Notes: generated from the sequence alone by a model not told the origin. A DNA stretch of 64,000 bases from Strigamia acuminata (GCA_949358305.1 OX442314.1:4529087-4593086); one strand, 5' to 3'. Numbered from the stretch's first letter, positions 49,089-59,870 are shown. Program-made: numbers and translations.

Positions 49089-51310
49089 GAACTAGTCGCA
49101 CTTGAATCAGCAGATTCGGGCTTGATCAAAGTCTTGACCATTTCTGCTAACGAGTTAGTCAGCGAAGTTTGTAACTTATTTTCAAAAGTATTTAATTTCG
49201 CATCAAGTTTAGCATCCAGTGTTGCATCCAACACTTCTTGAGTTATCCATCTGTTATTAGGACGTTTAGAAGTAGGATCCACAGTCGGGGAATCTGGCGT
49301 ACTTCGTTTTGGCAACTCTTCAGAGTTGAACTTTGCACGTGGTTTTAAATCTGGACATTCTCGACGCATGTGTCCTGGTTTCTTACAGTGGTAACAAACT
49401 AATTGACCACGTCTGGTCTGATCTACTACTCCATTTATTAAATAGACGGCCTCGCATTCCTCTGGTAACTCTTCTTCACAAATATTAAGTTGTTCTTGTG
49501 AATCCAAAGTTAAAGATTTAGCATTTGTCTTCGGCTGAGGACGAGTGTCAGTTTTCCGAGGTGGGAAAACAACTGGATTGGAGATATTTTCCCTTGCTCC
49601 ATTAGCTGTACGACTGTACAAGCCTTTATTTTTCGTTATAACGGAATAAATCTCTGTCAGAGGTAAATCCGCTATGCCTTGCGTATGCAAAAGCAAATCA
49701 TTAGCAGGAGTTACACTCCCGATAAAAAGACAACCAGCCCCTTTTGCATCAAAACTGTCTTGCAATATCCATAACTGGTAATATTTGTGCATAAAGTCGT
49801 AAAGACTTTCTGTTTCCAGTTGTTTCAACTTAGTTAGTTGGTTCGTCCGCTCTTGTCGAGTGGCTACAAATCGTTCTTTGAACGCCTGTTCAAATACTTC
49901 CCAAGATATAAAATCTTCTCTTCGTTCATGAAACCAACCATGCGCTTGCTCGGTTAGATAACCAGCAACGCCTTTAACAAGCATGTCATCGAGTGACATG
50001 TTTCGCAGAAAAGCGACATTTTTTACAATATTGAGAAAGCGTTCGCTTTCTTCTGCTTTTCCTGAGAATACAGGGATATCTGGGGGTTTCAAACTGTTAG
50101 TTTGAGGGACAGTGGCGGAACTTTTTCCAGCCTGCATTAATTTGTGCATGGTTGTGGCAATTGACGCGAGGTCATCAGCCGTCATTCCAAAACTACTAGG
50201 GGGGCGCGAGTTGTCGTTTGACGACCCGCCATTATTTTTTGGTTGACTCGAGTTATTTTGACTTGAGCCACCACTATTAGGGTTGAAATTATTCGACCCT
50301 CCTTGATTTGACCTGCTGTGGTTACCAAAGTTTGAATGGTTATTCGAATTGCCTCGGTTCCCATAATTCGAATGATTATTAGAATTACCCGGATTGTCAA
50401 AATTCGGGCGGTTGTTCGAATTTTCTTGATTACCAAAATTCGGACGATAGTTCGAATTATCTGGCGCACCCTGATTCAAATAGTTATTTGAATTTCCTGG
50501 AGTTCCAGTAGAAGGATTATTTGGGTTATTCGAGTTCGGAGGAACTGGGTGACCCCTTTGCATGTTAGGTGCTGGACTAGAATTGTTTGCAAATCTAGAG
50601 TTTGGGTCAAAACGACGGTTTGGACCTCTTGTCACACCTGAATTTGGGTTCAAATTTCCAGCGAGATTCGGACAACTATTTGATCCGTTTGGAAAACTTG
50701 GATTAGGGTTGGCCATGTTAGGCGGACCCAAATTCGCTCTGTTGAACGTATTCTCAAAGTTTTCTGGATTTGTAAATCCTCTTTGTCGGTTGCGAGCGAA
50801 GTTATTCGCTCGTAATCGTTGTTGAAAAGCACGATTAAAATCTCCTGGTGTCAAATTCGACTGATCTTGACGAGGAGGTTGTGCATTTTTATTTCTATAT
50901 CTAGAAATAGGCGTCGAAGGAGTGGGACTAAAATTATTTAATCTTTGGCTGGCTGGGGAATGGGATTGCTCCGACGTAGCACGAGGCTCGTGTATAAAAT
51001 CTAACACTTCGGTCAAAGATCTAAATTGGTTTGGGTTCAAACCGTGATCCTGACAAAATAATAGACCGCCTCGGCCTAAATGAGAACCTTCAGGAATGCA
51101 TTCCTCTTCTCCAGGCGGAGTAGGTTCACGTGGAGCTCTATTCTCTCCAGATGGTCCGGCTGTTTCATTTGAAACGCCATTATGGACCGCGTGGTTTCCC
51201 ACTTCTTCAATTCCATTAGGAACAGGTATAAACCCGGATAGATTCATTCCACCGGTCAAACAAGTTCTTTCCTTACCACGGGTGTTCATGTGATGCTGGT
51301 TATTAGTCAT
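49079..51310 (-). CDS. gag: Gypsy X Gag with Asn-rich low-complexity domain
   Basis: A 743-residue Gag from ATG 51310. The capsid region (residues about 410-560, around GWFHERREDFISWEVFEQAF) and a CCHC knuckle CYHCKKPGHMRREC near 650 are standard. The preceding 240 residues (about 160-400) are dominated by Asn, Ser, Gly and Pro with repeats such as GNSNNHSNFGN, a prion-like composition. The C-terminus has a short LDAKLDAKL helix. Gag forms the particle and binds RNA; the Asn-rich part could drive condensation (inference). Confidence 0.92.
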   Translation of the reverse strand: MTNNQHHMNTRGKERTCLTGGMNLSGFIPVPNGIEEVGNHAVHNGVSNETAGPSGENRAPREPTPPGEEECIPEGSHLGRGGLLFCQDHGLNPNQFRSLTEVLDFIHEPRATSEQSHSPASQRLNNFSPTPSTPISRYRNKNAQPPRQDQSNLTPGDFNRAFQQRLRANNFARNRQRGFTNPENFENTFNRANLGPPNMANPNPSFPNGSNSCPNLAGNLNPNSGVTRGPNRRFDPNSRFANNSSPAPNMQRGHPVPPNSNNPNNPSTGTPGNSNNYLNQGAPDNSNYRPNFGNQENSNNRPNFDNPGNSNNHSNYGNRGNSNNHSNFGNHSRSNQGGSNNFNPNSGGSSQNNSSQPKNNGGSSNDNSRPPSSFGMTADDLASIATTMHKLMQAGKSSATVPQTNSLKPPDIPVFSGKAEESERFLNIVKNVAFLRNMSLDDMLVKGVAGYLTEQAHGWFHERREDFISWEVFEQAFKERFVATRQERTNQLTKLKQLETESLYDFMHKYYQLWILQDSFDAKGAGCLFIGSVTPANDLLLHTQGIADLPLTEIYSVITKNKGLYSRTANGARENISNPVVFPPRKTDTRPQPKTNAKSLTLDSQEQLNICEEELPEECEAVYLINGVVDQTRRGQLVCYHCKKPGHMRRECPDLKPRAKFNSEELPKRSTPDSPTVDPTSKRPNNRWITQEVLDATLDAKLDAKLNTFENKLQTSLTNSLAEMVKTLIKPESADSSATSSKN
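49082..49088 (-). promoter_or_regulatory. -1 frameshift heptamer A_AAA_AAC at the gag X stop
   Basis: Gag ends TCA AAA AAC TAG on the minus strand. The heptamer directly abuts the stop and the -1 frame leads into pol without interruption. The same heptamer is used by gypsy 1. Confidence 0.8.
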
Positions 51311-52617
51311 AACTAAACTTAAAACTAAGAAAATTTCCTAAGTCTGAGAGATAACGATGAAGTTGCAAACGTTCAGGAGGGTCGCAAACGAAGCAGTGGT
51401 CACACTAGTTCGAAAGGAAGTAAGGGTACTTCGATACACCTCTCTGATTGGTCAAATATCAACGCTAGTCTCGCGAGAGTCCAATCTCGTCCGAGATTGG
51501 TGGAAATCATCAAGTTCGTGGAACCGTAATCTTGACAGATTCCAGTGTTATGACGTAGTCACCAAACAAAATGGATACTTTTCAAAATATTTAAAATATC
51601 ACCACATTTATTAATAAATGAATGATCACCTTTATGGAATTTTTTTTAAAGTTTTAAAACTCGTAATTTCAAAAGACGCGCCAATTCGTTTGAATCGACG
51701 GCTTTTCTGCACAACACGGGTTGCTAGGCAACAAAACAGCGAGAATTCTTCTTCGCTAAAATTCGAATGGTATTCCATTCGTAAAATTCGATTTCAATGA
51801 CTTGAGATCATGATTTTTAACCAACATTTTAATGTAGATCAAGTCTGTAAAATAATGTAAACCCACTTTGAAATAAAATATAAATTTTAATTCCTTCGAA
51901 AAGCGTTAATTTTCTTTCTATTTTATTTAGGCAAATAAATTTAGGTTTAACTTGAAGTCTCAAGCAAAATACATATAAAAAAATATTCTGAAATTAAAAC
52001 AACTATTAAATTGATAGAATTCTTTAAGAATTCCATCAACAAGTCAACTTTTCAAAATTAGGCCCGACCGCGTGGTTTTGTCAGATTGTCGACGACAAAA
52101 TGACGTTACCCGGGCGGAACCAACTTCAACAAGTTCGGGCAAGACTCCTATTCTCGGGTTGGGCCTTTAGGCCTGACCACGCGGTAGAAATTATTATTTT
52201 TGTTAAAACGTATAATTTCCACGGCGGAGAATCGGAATAAAGTGAATTACACTTATTTTCTTGCGAGGAGTTCTAAAACAGAATAAAATATATTAGACAC
52301 AAATATAAATTTTGTTCGAAAATTTATTTTACACACCAAAAAATTTCATTTGAAATTTTTATCACTGTAGGCATATTTCCGAATTCTCACAAAACATATT
52401 ACAATTCCAAAAAAAATTCATTTGAATTTTGCAGCCTATCTCGGTAGAACCTCCACTTGTGACGGTTCTAACGAGATTCCTATAAAAAAGAAGAAAAACA
52501 TTAAACATACATGGGTTTTGTCACATAAAAAATTTCATTCGAAATTTTATCACTGTAAGCACATTTCCGAATTCTCATAAACATTCACACTCAAAATTCA
52601 TTTGAATTTTGCAGCCT
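51311..52617. other. Gypsy X leader between primer site and gag
   Basis: About 1.3 kb without ORFs. It contains a partial tandem duplication: a block with CCGAATTCTCA...TTGCAGCCTATCTCGGTAGAACCTCC occurs at about 52336-52466 and again at about 52529-52637, so the primer site sequence and the LTR tip (CTTGTGACG) are present twice. A part near 51700 (GGCTTTTCTGCACAACACGGGTTGCTA) resembles 41730-41765. Confidence 0.6.
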
Positions 52618-52635
52618 ATCTCGGTAGAACCTCCA
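52618..52635 (-). other. Gypsy X primer binding site
   Basis: On the minus strand TGGAGGTTCTACCGAGAT begins two bases after the LTR. TGG pairs with a tRNA CCA end. A second copy lies about 180 bp inside the leader (near 52440-52457). Confidence 0.7.
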
Positions 52636-52637
52636 CT

Positions 52638-54387
52638 TGTGACGATTCTACTTTTGGGCCAATTTATTAGTCCTTTTAAGATAGATAATTCGGTTTATAC
52701 AAGACGTTGCTAAGTTTAGCAACAACCTAACCGAGATAAGCTACGGAAGCCTTTACAAACATGAATATGTGATCGAATAGAAATAACTTACAGTTTTAGT
52801 GTGACTTAACATATTTATTACTAAATATTAATGATAACAGTAAATGGGTTCTTGACGCGTGTAAACGGGCGGCATCAACTGGTTGAGGATCCGGGCGAAG
52901 CCAGAGGGATACGGCTGACTTTGCGGCATCGTCACAAATATCGCTACGGAGACGTATTTGGTCCGCAGCTCGAATATCTAAATATGCGAAGAGTCCTTCG
53001 CATTAATCGGAATATTCGGCAGAATATTCCATGTTCCAAATGAATAAAAGTAAAGTGATTAAAGTAATATAACAAATGAATTGTTATATAAATAATGATT
53101 GGGCGGGGACCGTCACGACAATTGAGAGAACGTCGCGGGAGTTGTTGAGACTCCATCCGCCAGCACGCCTTACGACGACAAGATCTCGTGATCAGGCGCC
53201 GAGTATTTAATTGTGTGCTTTAACTCGCTATCGGTGGTACCAACCACCAGGTAAACATTTCTATGGACTTACCGGGTCTAAAAGATATTGCCAATACAGG
53301 ATTACCAATGCCCGAGTAATTTGTTTAACATGATATATTTTATATCATTCACGGGTTACTAACCCGGAGGGTACGATGGGGCGGGGACCGTCACGACGGT
53401 CGAGAGAACCATCGCGGGAGGATTTGACTCCTCCATCCGCCAGCATGCCTTACGATGACGGGATCAGCAGATCGAGCACCGGGTAAAATATTATTTGGCC
53501 ACTGCCGTTGGATTACCATTATCCAGGTAGTTGTTTTAACGCAACATCTTTAGATATTACTCACGGGCTACCAACCCGGCGTGTCACCTGTACATTAAGC
53601 CTTTACCGACTTTTAACGAGCGGAAGGTCCAATCGTAGAAAGACGGGAACCTGCGTGGGCTGTTTACAACAACCATCCTGCAGCGGACTGTGGCCAGTTA
53701 GCTGAGGGACCTACTTTCATTTAGCAAGGTCGTACTGTATACGACCGTTATATTAAGCCACCGTACGAAGTCCTACTGTCCCGTAGAACAGCTGGCTAAC
53801 GTTACGGGGCCATTTCATGCGAATGCATGTCTATTACCGGAGTTGGCCTTCCCGAAAAGGCCCTACAACAACAATAACAATAGTAATGAATACCGATTGT
53901 GGAGAGCTGAGGTGGCCTGATGTGTCGATAGAGAATAATGAAATCAAACGATAACAATTCAACTACAGACAATATACAAGTTCAGTTATCAAAAATCAAG
54001 CCTGGGGGAAGTGGAAAACTGATGCTTATATAGTTCTGTAGAACTACTAGATTGGCGACAGCCAATCAGCGTACGAATCGGCGGATTCGTGGGTCACTAG
54101 TCCGGACCTAATATATGACTATGTCCAGATGGGCCCAGTTGGGGTCCGGAAGGGTCCGATTGGTTCCCTTCGACAGGTAAGTAAAGTGGACATTGATTCG
54201 ATAGAATCAACATCATCAAGTAATTAATACTTAATTTATATCGAATAAAATAGTTATATTTTATTCACCGTGTCTAAATAATTATTTATCACACTTTTTA
54301 GTTTTTAACCGAGTTTGAAATACGCGCGTTGGTTAAACAGCGCCATCTATGGTGAACATTGACAACTATTGATTTGTAATCATCACA
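52638..54387 (-). repeat. Gypsy X 5' LTR (1750 bp)
   Basis: TGTGACGATT...AATCATCACA; complete, uninterrupted copy of the LTR also found at 18010-19653 plus 41478-41569. It shows the empty Polinton target (TTATCACACTTTTTAG) near 54290 and the extra ACAGCCAATCAGCG at 54058-54071. Confidence 0.92.
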
Positions 54388-54960
54388 AGGTCTGCATAAG
54401 ATCGATCCAAATGTTTCCGCACCAATTACCGTATTGACTAAAGTGACAAGATACAAGTTTACATGCAAATTACAAGCCATTACTACCTTTTTCATTAGCA
54501 CGCAGAGTAAAATGCACTTACCATAGTACCATGTTCAGCTACCAACGCACCTAGACCGACCATGTGCTCTTACAATGGTAAAAATGTCATCTTCAATGCG
54601 CACTTCCAAAGCGTGAACTAAGAAAGTGGGATTTCACCGATGATGAGGATGAGATCCAAAATCTTTGAGCGAACAGGGTATAAGGTTAAGTTCGAATTCA
54701 TTGAATTCGATTCTATCCAAAACAGTCAAGTTTTGGTCACATTTGGTCACATTTCGATCACACCTTTGTCATGGTTCTATCACGTTTTTGTCATGTTTCT
54801 GTCAGGTTTTTATCACGTTTATGCGTATCTTAGCCACCTTTGTAAATATTATTACTAAATATTCTGAGATCTAAATATGACACACTATTTATGTACATTT
54901 CCTAGGCAACCTTTTAATTCTTTCGCTAATAAAATACTTCAGTTTACTCCAAATCCTCAT
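54388..54960 (+). repeat. Host inverted duplication, left arm
   Basis: Downstream flank of DEG/ENaC gene A, displaced by gypsy X. 54392-54560 matches the reverse complement of about 57955-58140, and 54600-54960 that of about 56415-56970. Together with gene A exon 9 this arm mirrors the right arm, which ends in a paralogous exon at 58605-58971. ORFs here come from TCACATTT-type repeats. Confidence 0.75.
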
Positions 54961-55308
54961 TTGTGAAATGTAGAAATTGATTCTTGCATTCTGAGTTTCT
55001 ATCACGTTTTCTTCATCACCGGTTATCCGAACAGCGGTGGTCCGATTTTTATCAACTTTTAAACCCAATTTCATTGCTTTTTAAAGGTTTTTTTTCATTT
55101 TTCATCGATTTTTAATGCTTTTTAACTCTTTTTGTCCATTTTTGATTGGTTTTAATGCCATTTAACAACTTTTAACAATTTTTTATTTATGTACGCAGTA
55201 CAGATAATCGATGCTCTACTGTATAGACGATTTCAAATTAACTACTAACATTTCATTGATTAAAGTTCAAGATTTTGAATCAAACAACAAACCCTTGTGA
55301 CACTAGCT

Positions 55309-55362
55309 GCATTCAAAAACTCTAAAACGTAGTTTTAGAGGCGTTTTAGAGTTTTTGAATGC
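55309..55362. repeat. Perfect 21-bp hairpin
   Basis: GCATTCAAAAACTCTAAAACG and its reverse complement flank a 12-base loop, 38 bp before a DEG/ENaC exon. Confidence 0.7.
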
Positions 55363-55399
55363 ACCTACTGTAAGCGAGTGTGAAAAAACTGCTTTGCAG

Positions 55400-55868
55400 A
55401 TGCTTTGGAAAATGAAGTTGACTGCAGGTAAGAAATTGAGAAATATTTCTACTTTCACTTAAAAATCAGTTAAAAAATCAACAGATTACCAATGTCTCCT
55501 GTCTCGGAATTGCTGGTGTGCTCAGAGTATTTCGAAACGTTTATTTCAGACATACAAACAATGGACTTCACCATTTTGTTCGATTACATGGAAAAATGCC
55601 ATTGCCCTAAAGTATGTGACGAAATTTTGTACACTGATCACTTGAAAGAAATCGATCAATCCAACCAATCAATCTTATCCCTCTGCTTTGAAAATAATCT
55701 GATGAAAGAAATTGAAGAGTATTATAGTTATCAGTTCACATCATTCATCAGTGATGTGGTGGGAATTTGCGTCTTTTTTTAGGATTGAGCATTCCTGGCA
55801 TTTTTCAACTTGGACAATTTATCATTGTTTACACTTTTAAAAACATCAATTGCAAAATTAATTTTTAG
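55400..55868 (+). pseudogene. DEG/ENaC remnant C (two exons, broken TM2)
   Basis: A short exon 55400-55427 (TTTGCAG|...|GTAAGA, ending in VDCR) joins in phase with an exon from 55485 after AACAG|. The second exon has a CHCPKVC motif and a SFISDVVG TM2 start, like gene A. The frame stops at TAG after a run of seven T (55775-55781); in the next frame the rest of TM2, including the GLS filter, continues to TAG at 55866-55868. So the copy is one base out of frame: either a pseudogene or a homopolymer error. No upstream exons with TM1 were found between 54960 and 55400. It lies between the two inverted arms. Confidence 0.7.
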
Positions 55869-56414
55869 CACCATATTCAAATTACATTTTAAAGAAATGA
55901 ATGCGTGTAGAAATATCACTCTTTGTAGTACTTGTATTCAGCACAAAATAATACCCAAATAAAGTTTCAAAAACTATAGTCATCTGACTGCATTAAATTG
56001 TCACAGATTGTTCAGATCCACCATGAAGCGCATTAACAGTCCAACAGTGTACAAATGTCTCAAATGGAAAAATAACAAGAAAATACCAAATTTCATAATG
56101 CAGTCCTCATGGAATCCCACTAGTTTACCATTGTACAGGAGCCGATCATATGTAGCAAATTTAAGCAATGAAATAAAAATTCCTATTTTTCTAGCGAAGT
56201 CTCGAATTAATGCATCGTTCATTGCAATAGAAAACTTGATTTCTGCGCTAACGTGTGCTTTGATTGCCTTAAATGAATCAATACGGCTGAATACGCTCTT
56301 AAATATTTCAAACAGCAATTCCATGGAAAATCAATATCTACTGTTTATTTATTACCGAGCAATAAAAATTTATTCTTACATGGACGTTACAAGTGTAATT
56401 ACACGAAAACTGGA
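55869..56414. other. Spacer with unsupported ORFs
   Basis: Open frames of 142 (plus) and 107 residues (minus) overlap at 56001-56436 with no recognisable family and no splice context linking them to the DEG/ENaC exons. I do not call either a gene. Confidence 0.4.
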
Positions 56415-58150
56415 GTTAACTGAAGTATTTTATTAGCGAAGGAATTAAAAGGTTGCCTAAGAAATGCTAGAAAATGCTAGGCAACCCAACAATGTACATA
56501 AATAGTGTACTATTTAGATCTCATATTATTTATTAACAATACATACGACTGCTTTTCATAAGTTTGGAAAGTTGACAAAAATTATTGTGGTATAAACTTC
56601 ATGAGTTCAAAAATTATTGATAAATAAATTTGATGAACTTTTACATTGATGAGTAAACAGGTCGATTCATATACATCAAATAAAGCCAAATATATGATTC
56701 AATTAGTAAATATTTTTTTCACAAAATGGTGGCTAAGATAAACAACAGAAACATGATAAAGACATGATAGCAACATGACATAAACGTGATAGAACGATGA
56801 CCAAGATGTGATCAAAATGTGACCAAATGTGACGAAAACTTGACTTTTTTGGATAAAATGCAATTCAATCAATTCGAACTTAACTCTTACAGCCTGTTCA
56901 CACCAAGATTTTTTATCACAACCTCTCTTTGGAAGTGAGCATTGAAGATGGCATTTTTACCATTGTCCGAACACATTGCTGCGATCCGGGTTATTATCGC
57001 ACTTATTTCTAATAAATAAGCACGAAACCGCAGGTGAATGCTACTTGAGACTTATATCGCGGCCTTAAATTATCTAGGGTTAAGTTTAAGGAAATAAAAA
57101 AACAGTTTATAGTATAAAAATCACAAATATATGTTTATTCGGTTTAATACAATAAAATATGATGAAAATGACTAGTTAAAATAATACAATGGCGACAAGT
57201 CGCTGAATAATGGAGTAGGAAACAAAGGAAGGGCTTGCAACGACTGTTGCAAGCTACAAAGCGTCAGAAATGGCGCTTAAACAACACAATGTTGTTGAGC
57301 GAAGGCAAATGTCTTCGTTTACTGAACTCACGAACGATGGTCGAAGACGATGGTTCTCGTGGGCTCCTTCTACGGCTCGTGCGACGGCTCGGCGGCGGTG
57401 GTTGACGGCTGTAGGCGTCCGGCTCTCGTACGATGGCGGTGGCTGTCGTTCGCGCGGCAGCGACGGCGATGGTTCACGATCGTCGGGAAACTTCTCGGTT
57501 ACGATTGCTGGAATTAGCTTCGGCTAATTCAAGCAGGATAGCTGGCTTTGTAATTCGTTACAAAGCAAGCTGGTGAAACTTGACGGTTACACGGTCCACT
57601 GTCAATACGTATTGTCGGAGCAGATATCGCAGTGATGTTGTGGGTTGTGTATTTTTGTCAAGAGTCCCGATTTGAGCCAAGGCGCGAGCCCAGCACGCTT
57701 CAATATTGCGCAGAAAACCTGCGCACTTAGCTCAAATGGGTGCAACTAGTGGTTATTACACCATATTGCACCATAACGGCTAATAACCGTCTTCACCCCG
57801 GACAACCTGGGGTGATATGTGCCTAGAGAGGATTTCTCCCCTCGGTCACATGATCTGACTTGGCGTGTGCCACAGTCAAATTAATTAGAAGACAATTAAT
57901 TTTATCTTCTAAGTTGGTGAAATATTTTGAGATCACCACAACATGATTGATCTAGGTATAATGGTAGCTGAACATGGTAATATGGTAAGTGCATTTTACT
58001 CTGCATGCTAATGGAAAAGGTAGTAATGGGTTGTAATTTGCATGAAGACTTGCAAGATAAATTTGTGAGTAAGTAACTTGTCAGTTAGTCAATAATTGGT
58101 GCAGAAAGCCAGAAACATTTGGATCGATCTTATGCATTCCTACATTTGAC
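56415..58150 (-). repeat. Host inverted duplication, right arm
   Basis: Inverted copy of 54388-54960, interrupted by a solo LTR at 56977-57940. Shared blocks include AGGCAACC...AAATACTTCAG and GGATCGATCTTATGCA. Confidence 0.75.
56977..57940 (-). repeat. Solo LTR (964 bp)
   Basis: TGCTGCGATCCGG...GATCACCACA with the 4-bp duplication ACAT at 56973-56976 and 57941-57944; the left inverted arm shows the site without it. In element orientation it starts TGTGGTGA like the gypsy 1 LTR. The GC-rich ORF at 57270-57527 is accidental. Confidence 0.75.
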
Positions 58151-58593
58151 CAGAGATCAGCATTGTCGTAAAAATTCTACCCGTTACCCGCCCGTTACCC
58201 GCCCCCCCCTAAAAATTTCCTACCCATACCCTACCTTACCCTACCCTAACCGTACCCGTATATTTACCCTACCCTACCCATACCCATACCTGATCGCAAT
58301 CACGTCGAGTGTTTTAACTGTTTTTGCTTTTGCGAATAAAGCATAGATCGCAAAAACATTAAATCGTCCAACTTGGACGAGTCTAGTCGATTTCGCTTCT
58401 TGGTCAGAGTATTGCCGCTAACATTTTTATAGTACAAAGTACGATGTTAGCACCACGTTGCGAACGTATAAAAAACGTACCCGAGGCGTAACCGTTAGCC
58501 TCGGGAGAACTGTACCCGTTACCCGCCCGTACCCTACGGGTACGGGCGGGTACGGGTACGGTTACGGGTACGGGTACCCGATGCTGATCTCTG
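58151..58593. mobile_element. hAT-type MITE (443 bp) with GGGTAC repeats
   Basis: Ends CAGAGATCAGCAT and ATGCTGATCTCTG are inverted and flanked by the 8-bp duplication CATTTGAC (58143-58150 and 58594-58601). Subterminal runs of GTACCC/GGGTAC fill both sides, as in several hAT families. Non-coding. Confidence 0.88.
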
Positions 58594-58604
58594 CATTTGA
58601 CAAA

Positions 58605-58971
58605 TTAACCACCCAGTTTGAGGCGAAACCAATTGTAAATTTTTAAAATATAAATGTGCAAAGAAAGTATTGACATTCCCAATGCTAATCCGACAATGCT
58701 GCCGACATCACTTAACAAGCGAGATATTGGATAATTTAGTTCGTCTATTGTAGTCTTGTCGAAACTATCAGCTGACTTAAGTATTATAAATGTGTTTTTA
58801 TTGAATTTAGTTTCATGCTCGATAATTCGGTTATAATTCTTTTTGCAGGGTTGTTTACATTTGCAAGTTTTTTTATTGGAGTTGTAATTGTGAAAATACT
58901 TGGAACGGGCACTAGTAACGTCTTCCATCGTGTTGCAAGATGGCAAACTTGGTGTAGACATGTAGGGCAAT
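58605..58971 (-). CDS. DEG/ENaC gene B, last exon (paralogue of gene A exon 9)
   Basis: After TTGTTTCAG| the exon encodes a protein closely similar to gene A exon 9: LPYMSTPSLPSC, CKCKQPC and LLSDVGSIVGLALGMSILS with the GMS filter, ending LKLGG and TAA. It is open. Intron sequence matches gene A for only about 50 bases upstream. Earlier exons were not seen before gypsy Y begins at 59525; they may lie beyond it, or the exon may be an orphan of the inverted duplication. Confidence 0.75.
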
Positions 58972-59524
58972 CTGAAACAAGCATAGTTTAATTAAACTGA
59001 ACTCACAAATACAACTACGTTTCAAAAGTTTAGAAAGTAAATAACACCAAATAATTGACTTAAAAGCTAAGCAAAATAAATTTATACCATCAGATTTGAA
59101 TAAAAGAATTATTTTGCATTTAAAATAACCCAAAATTACATACATTTAGTTATCTAGTACAGTTACAAATTCAGATTTTCAAACATCACCTGTGCCAAAA
59201 GTTTAAAAACTTGAAAAAATCATTTATAAGTTTAGAAAGTGCAACATAATTTGCATATTGTGATGTATTTCAAACACTCATGCGCAAACTGGGTATGTTA
59301 TTGTCATTTACTAGTTATTTGTGCCCGATATTTGCCAATAATGGGCAAAGCTCTACTCTAGTTGCAGTCAAAAAGGCACTATACAATTTGTAGTCCCATT
59401 TATCGAGACAGTTTACTGGTGTAGTGATCCGGAAAAGTAGACCCAAACACCAGAATTGCATTACAATGTACAGACATTGTAATCGATTGCCTAGGCAACT
59501 ACCAAAAATTCAAAATTGTTTACT
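58972..59524. other. Intron or intergenic DNA upstream of gene B exon
   Basis: No exon recognised; AT-rich. Confidence 0.4.
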
Positions 59525-59870
59525 TGTGACGATTCTACTTTTAACTATTTAGTGAGATAGATCGGTTTAGACAAGACGTTGCTAGGCTTAGCAACAACCT
59601 AACCGAGATAAGCTACGGAATTCTGTGTGCTGCAAATAACTAATCAAGATAGAAATAACTTACGATTTTCTGAGTGTGACACAAAAACATATATATTTAT
59701 TAAGCATAATAAATGTGATGGGGTTCTGAGCGCGTGTAAACGGGCGGCATCAACTGGTTGGAGATCCGGGCGAAGTCAGAGGAGTACGGCTGACTTTACG
59801 GCATCGTCACAAACGCTACGGAGACGTATTTGGCTCAGCGGCACGAATATCTAAATAATGTGAAGAGTCC
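59525..59870 (-). repeat. Gypsy Y LTR fragment
   Basis: Homologous to the X LTR from its plus-strand start to the CGAATATCTAAAT...GAAGAGTCCTT block, then homology ends at the third ORF. Probably an internal deletion removed most of the LTR with the polypurine tract. Confidence 0.75.

Larger units (their letters stand above)
18010..54387 (-). mobile_element. Ty3/gypsy element X, full length, split by the Polinton
   Basis: Two LTR copies (18010-19653 plus 41478-41569, and 52638-54387) bound a minus-strand internal region with primer site, gag, pol, a third ORF and a polypurine tract. The outer flanks carry AGGT on both sides (18006-18009 and 54388-54391), the 4-bp duplication of gypsy integrases. 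The LTRs differ by eye mainly by one 14-bp indel, so insertion was recent. The Polinton sits in the 3' LTR. Confidence 0.9.

Noticed and set aside
54640-54874. Two overlapping plus-strand ORFs of about 70 residues
   Set aside because: They come from TCACATTT/TCATGTTT repeats in the inverted arm, and the mirrored copy does not preserve them.
56001-56436. Overlapping ORFs of 142 (plus) and 107 (minus) residues
   Set aside because: Opposite strands overlap, no recognisable family and no supporting splice context; left undecided rather than called.
57270-57527. Arg/Gly-rich 85-residue ORF
   Set aside because: Lies within a solo LTR; GC-rich low-complexity sequence.
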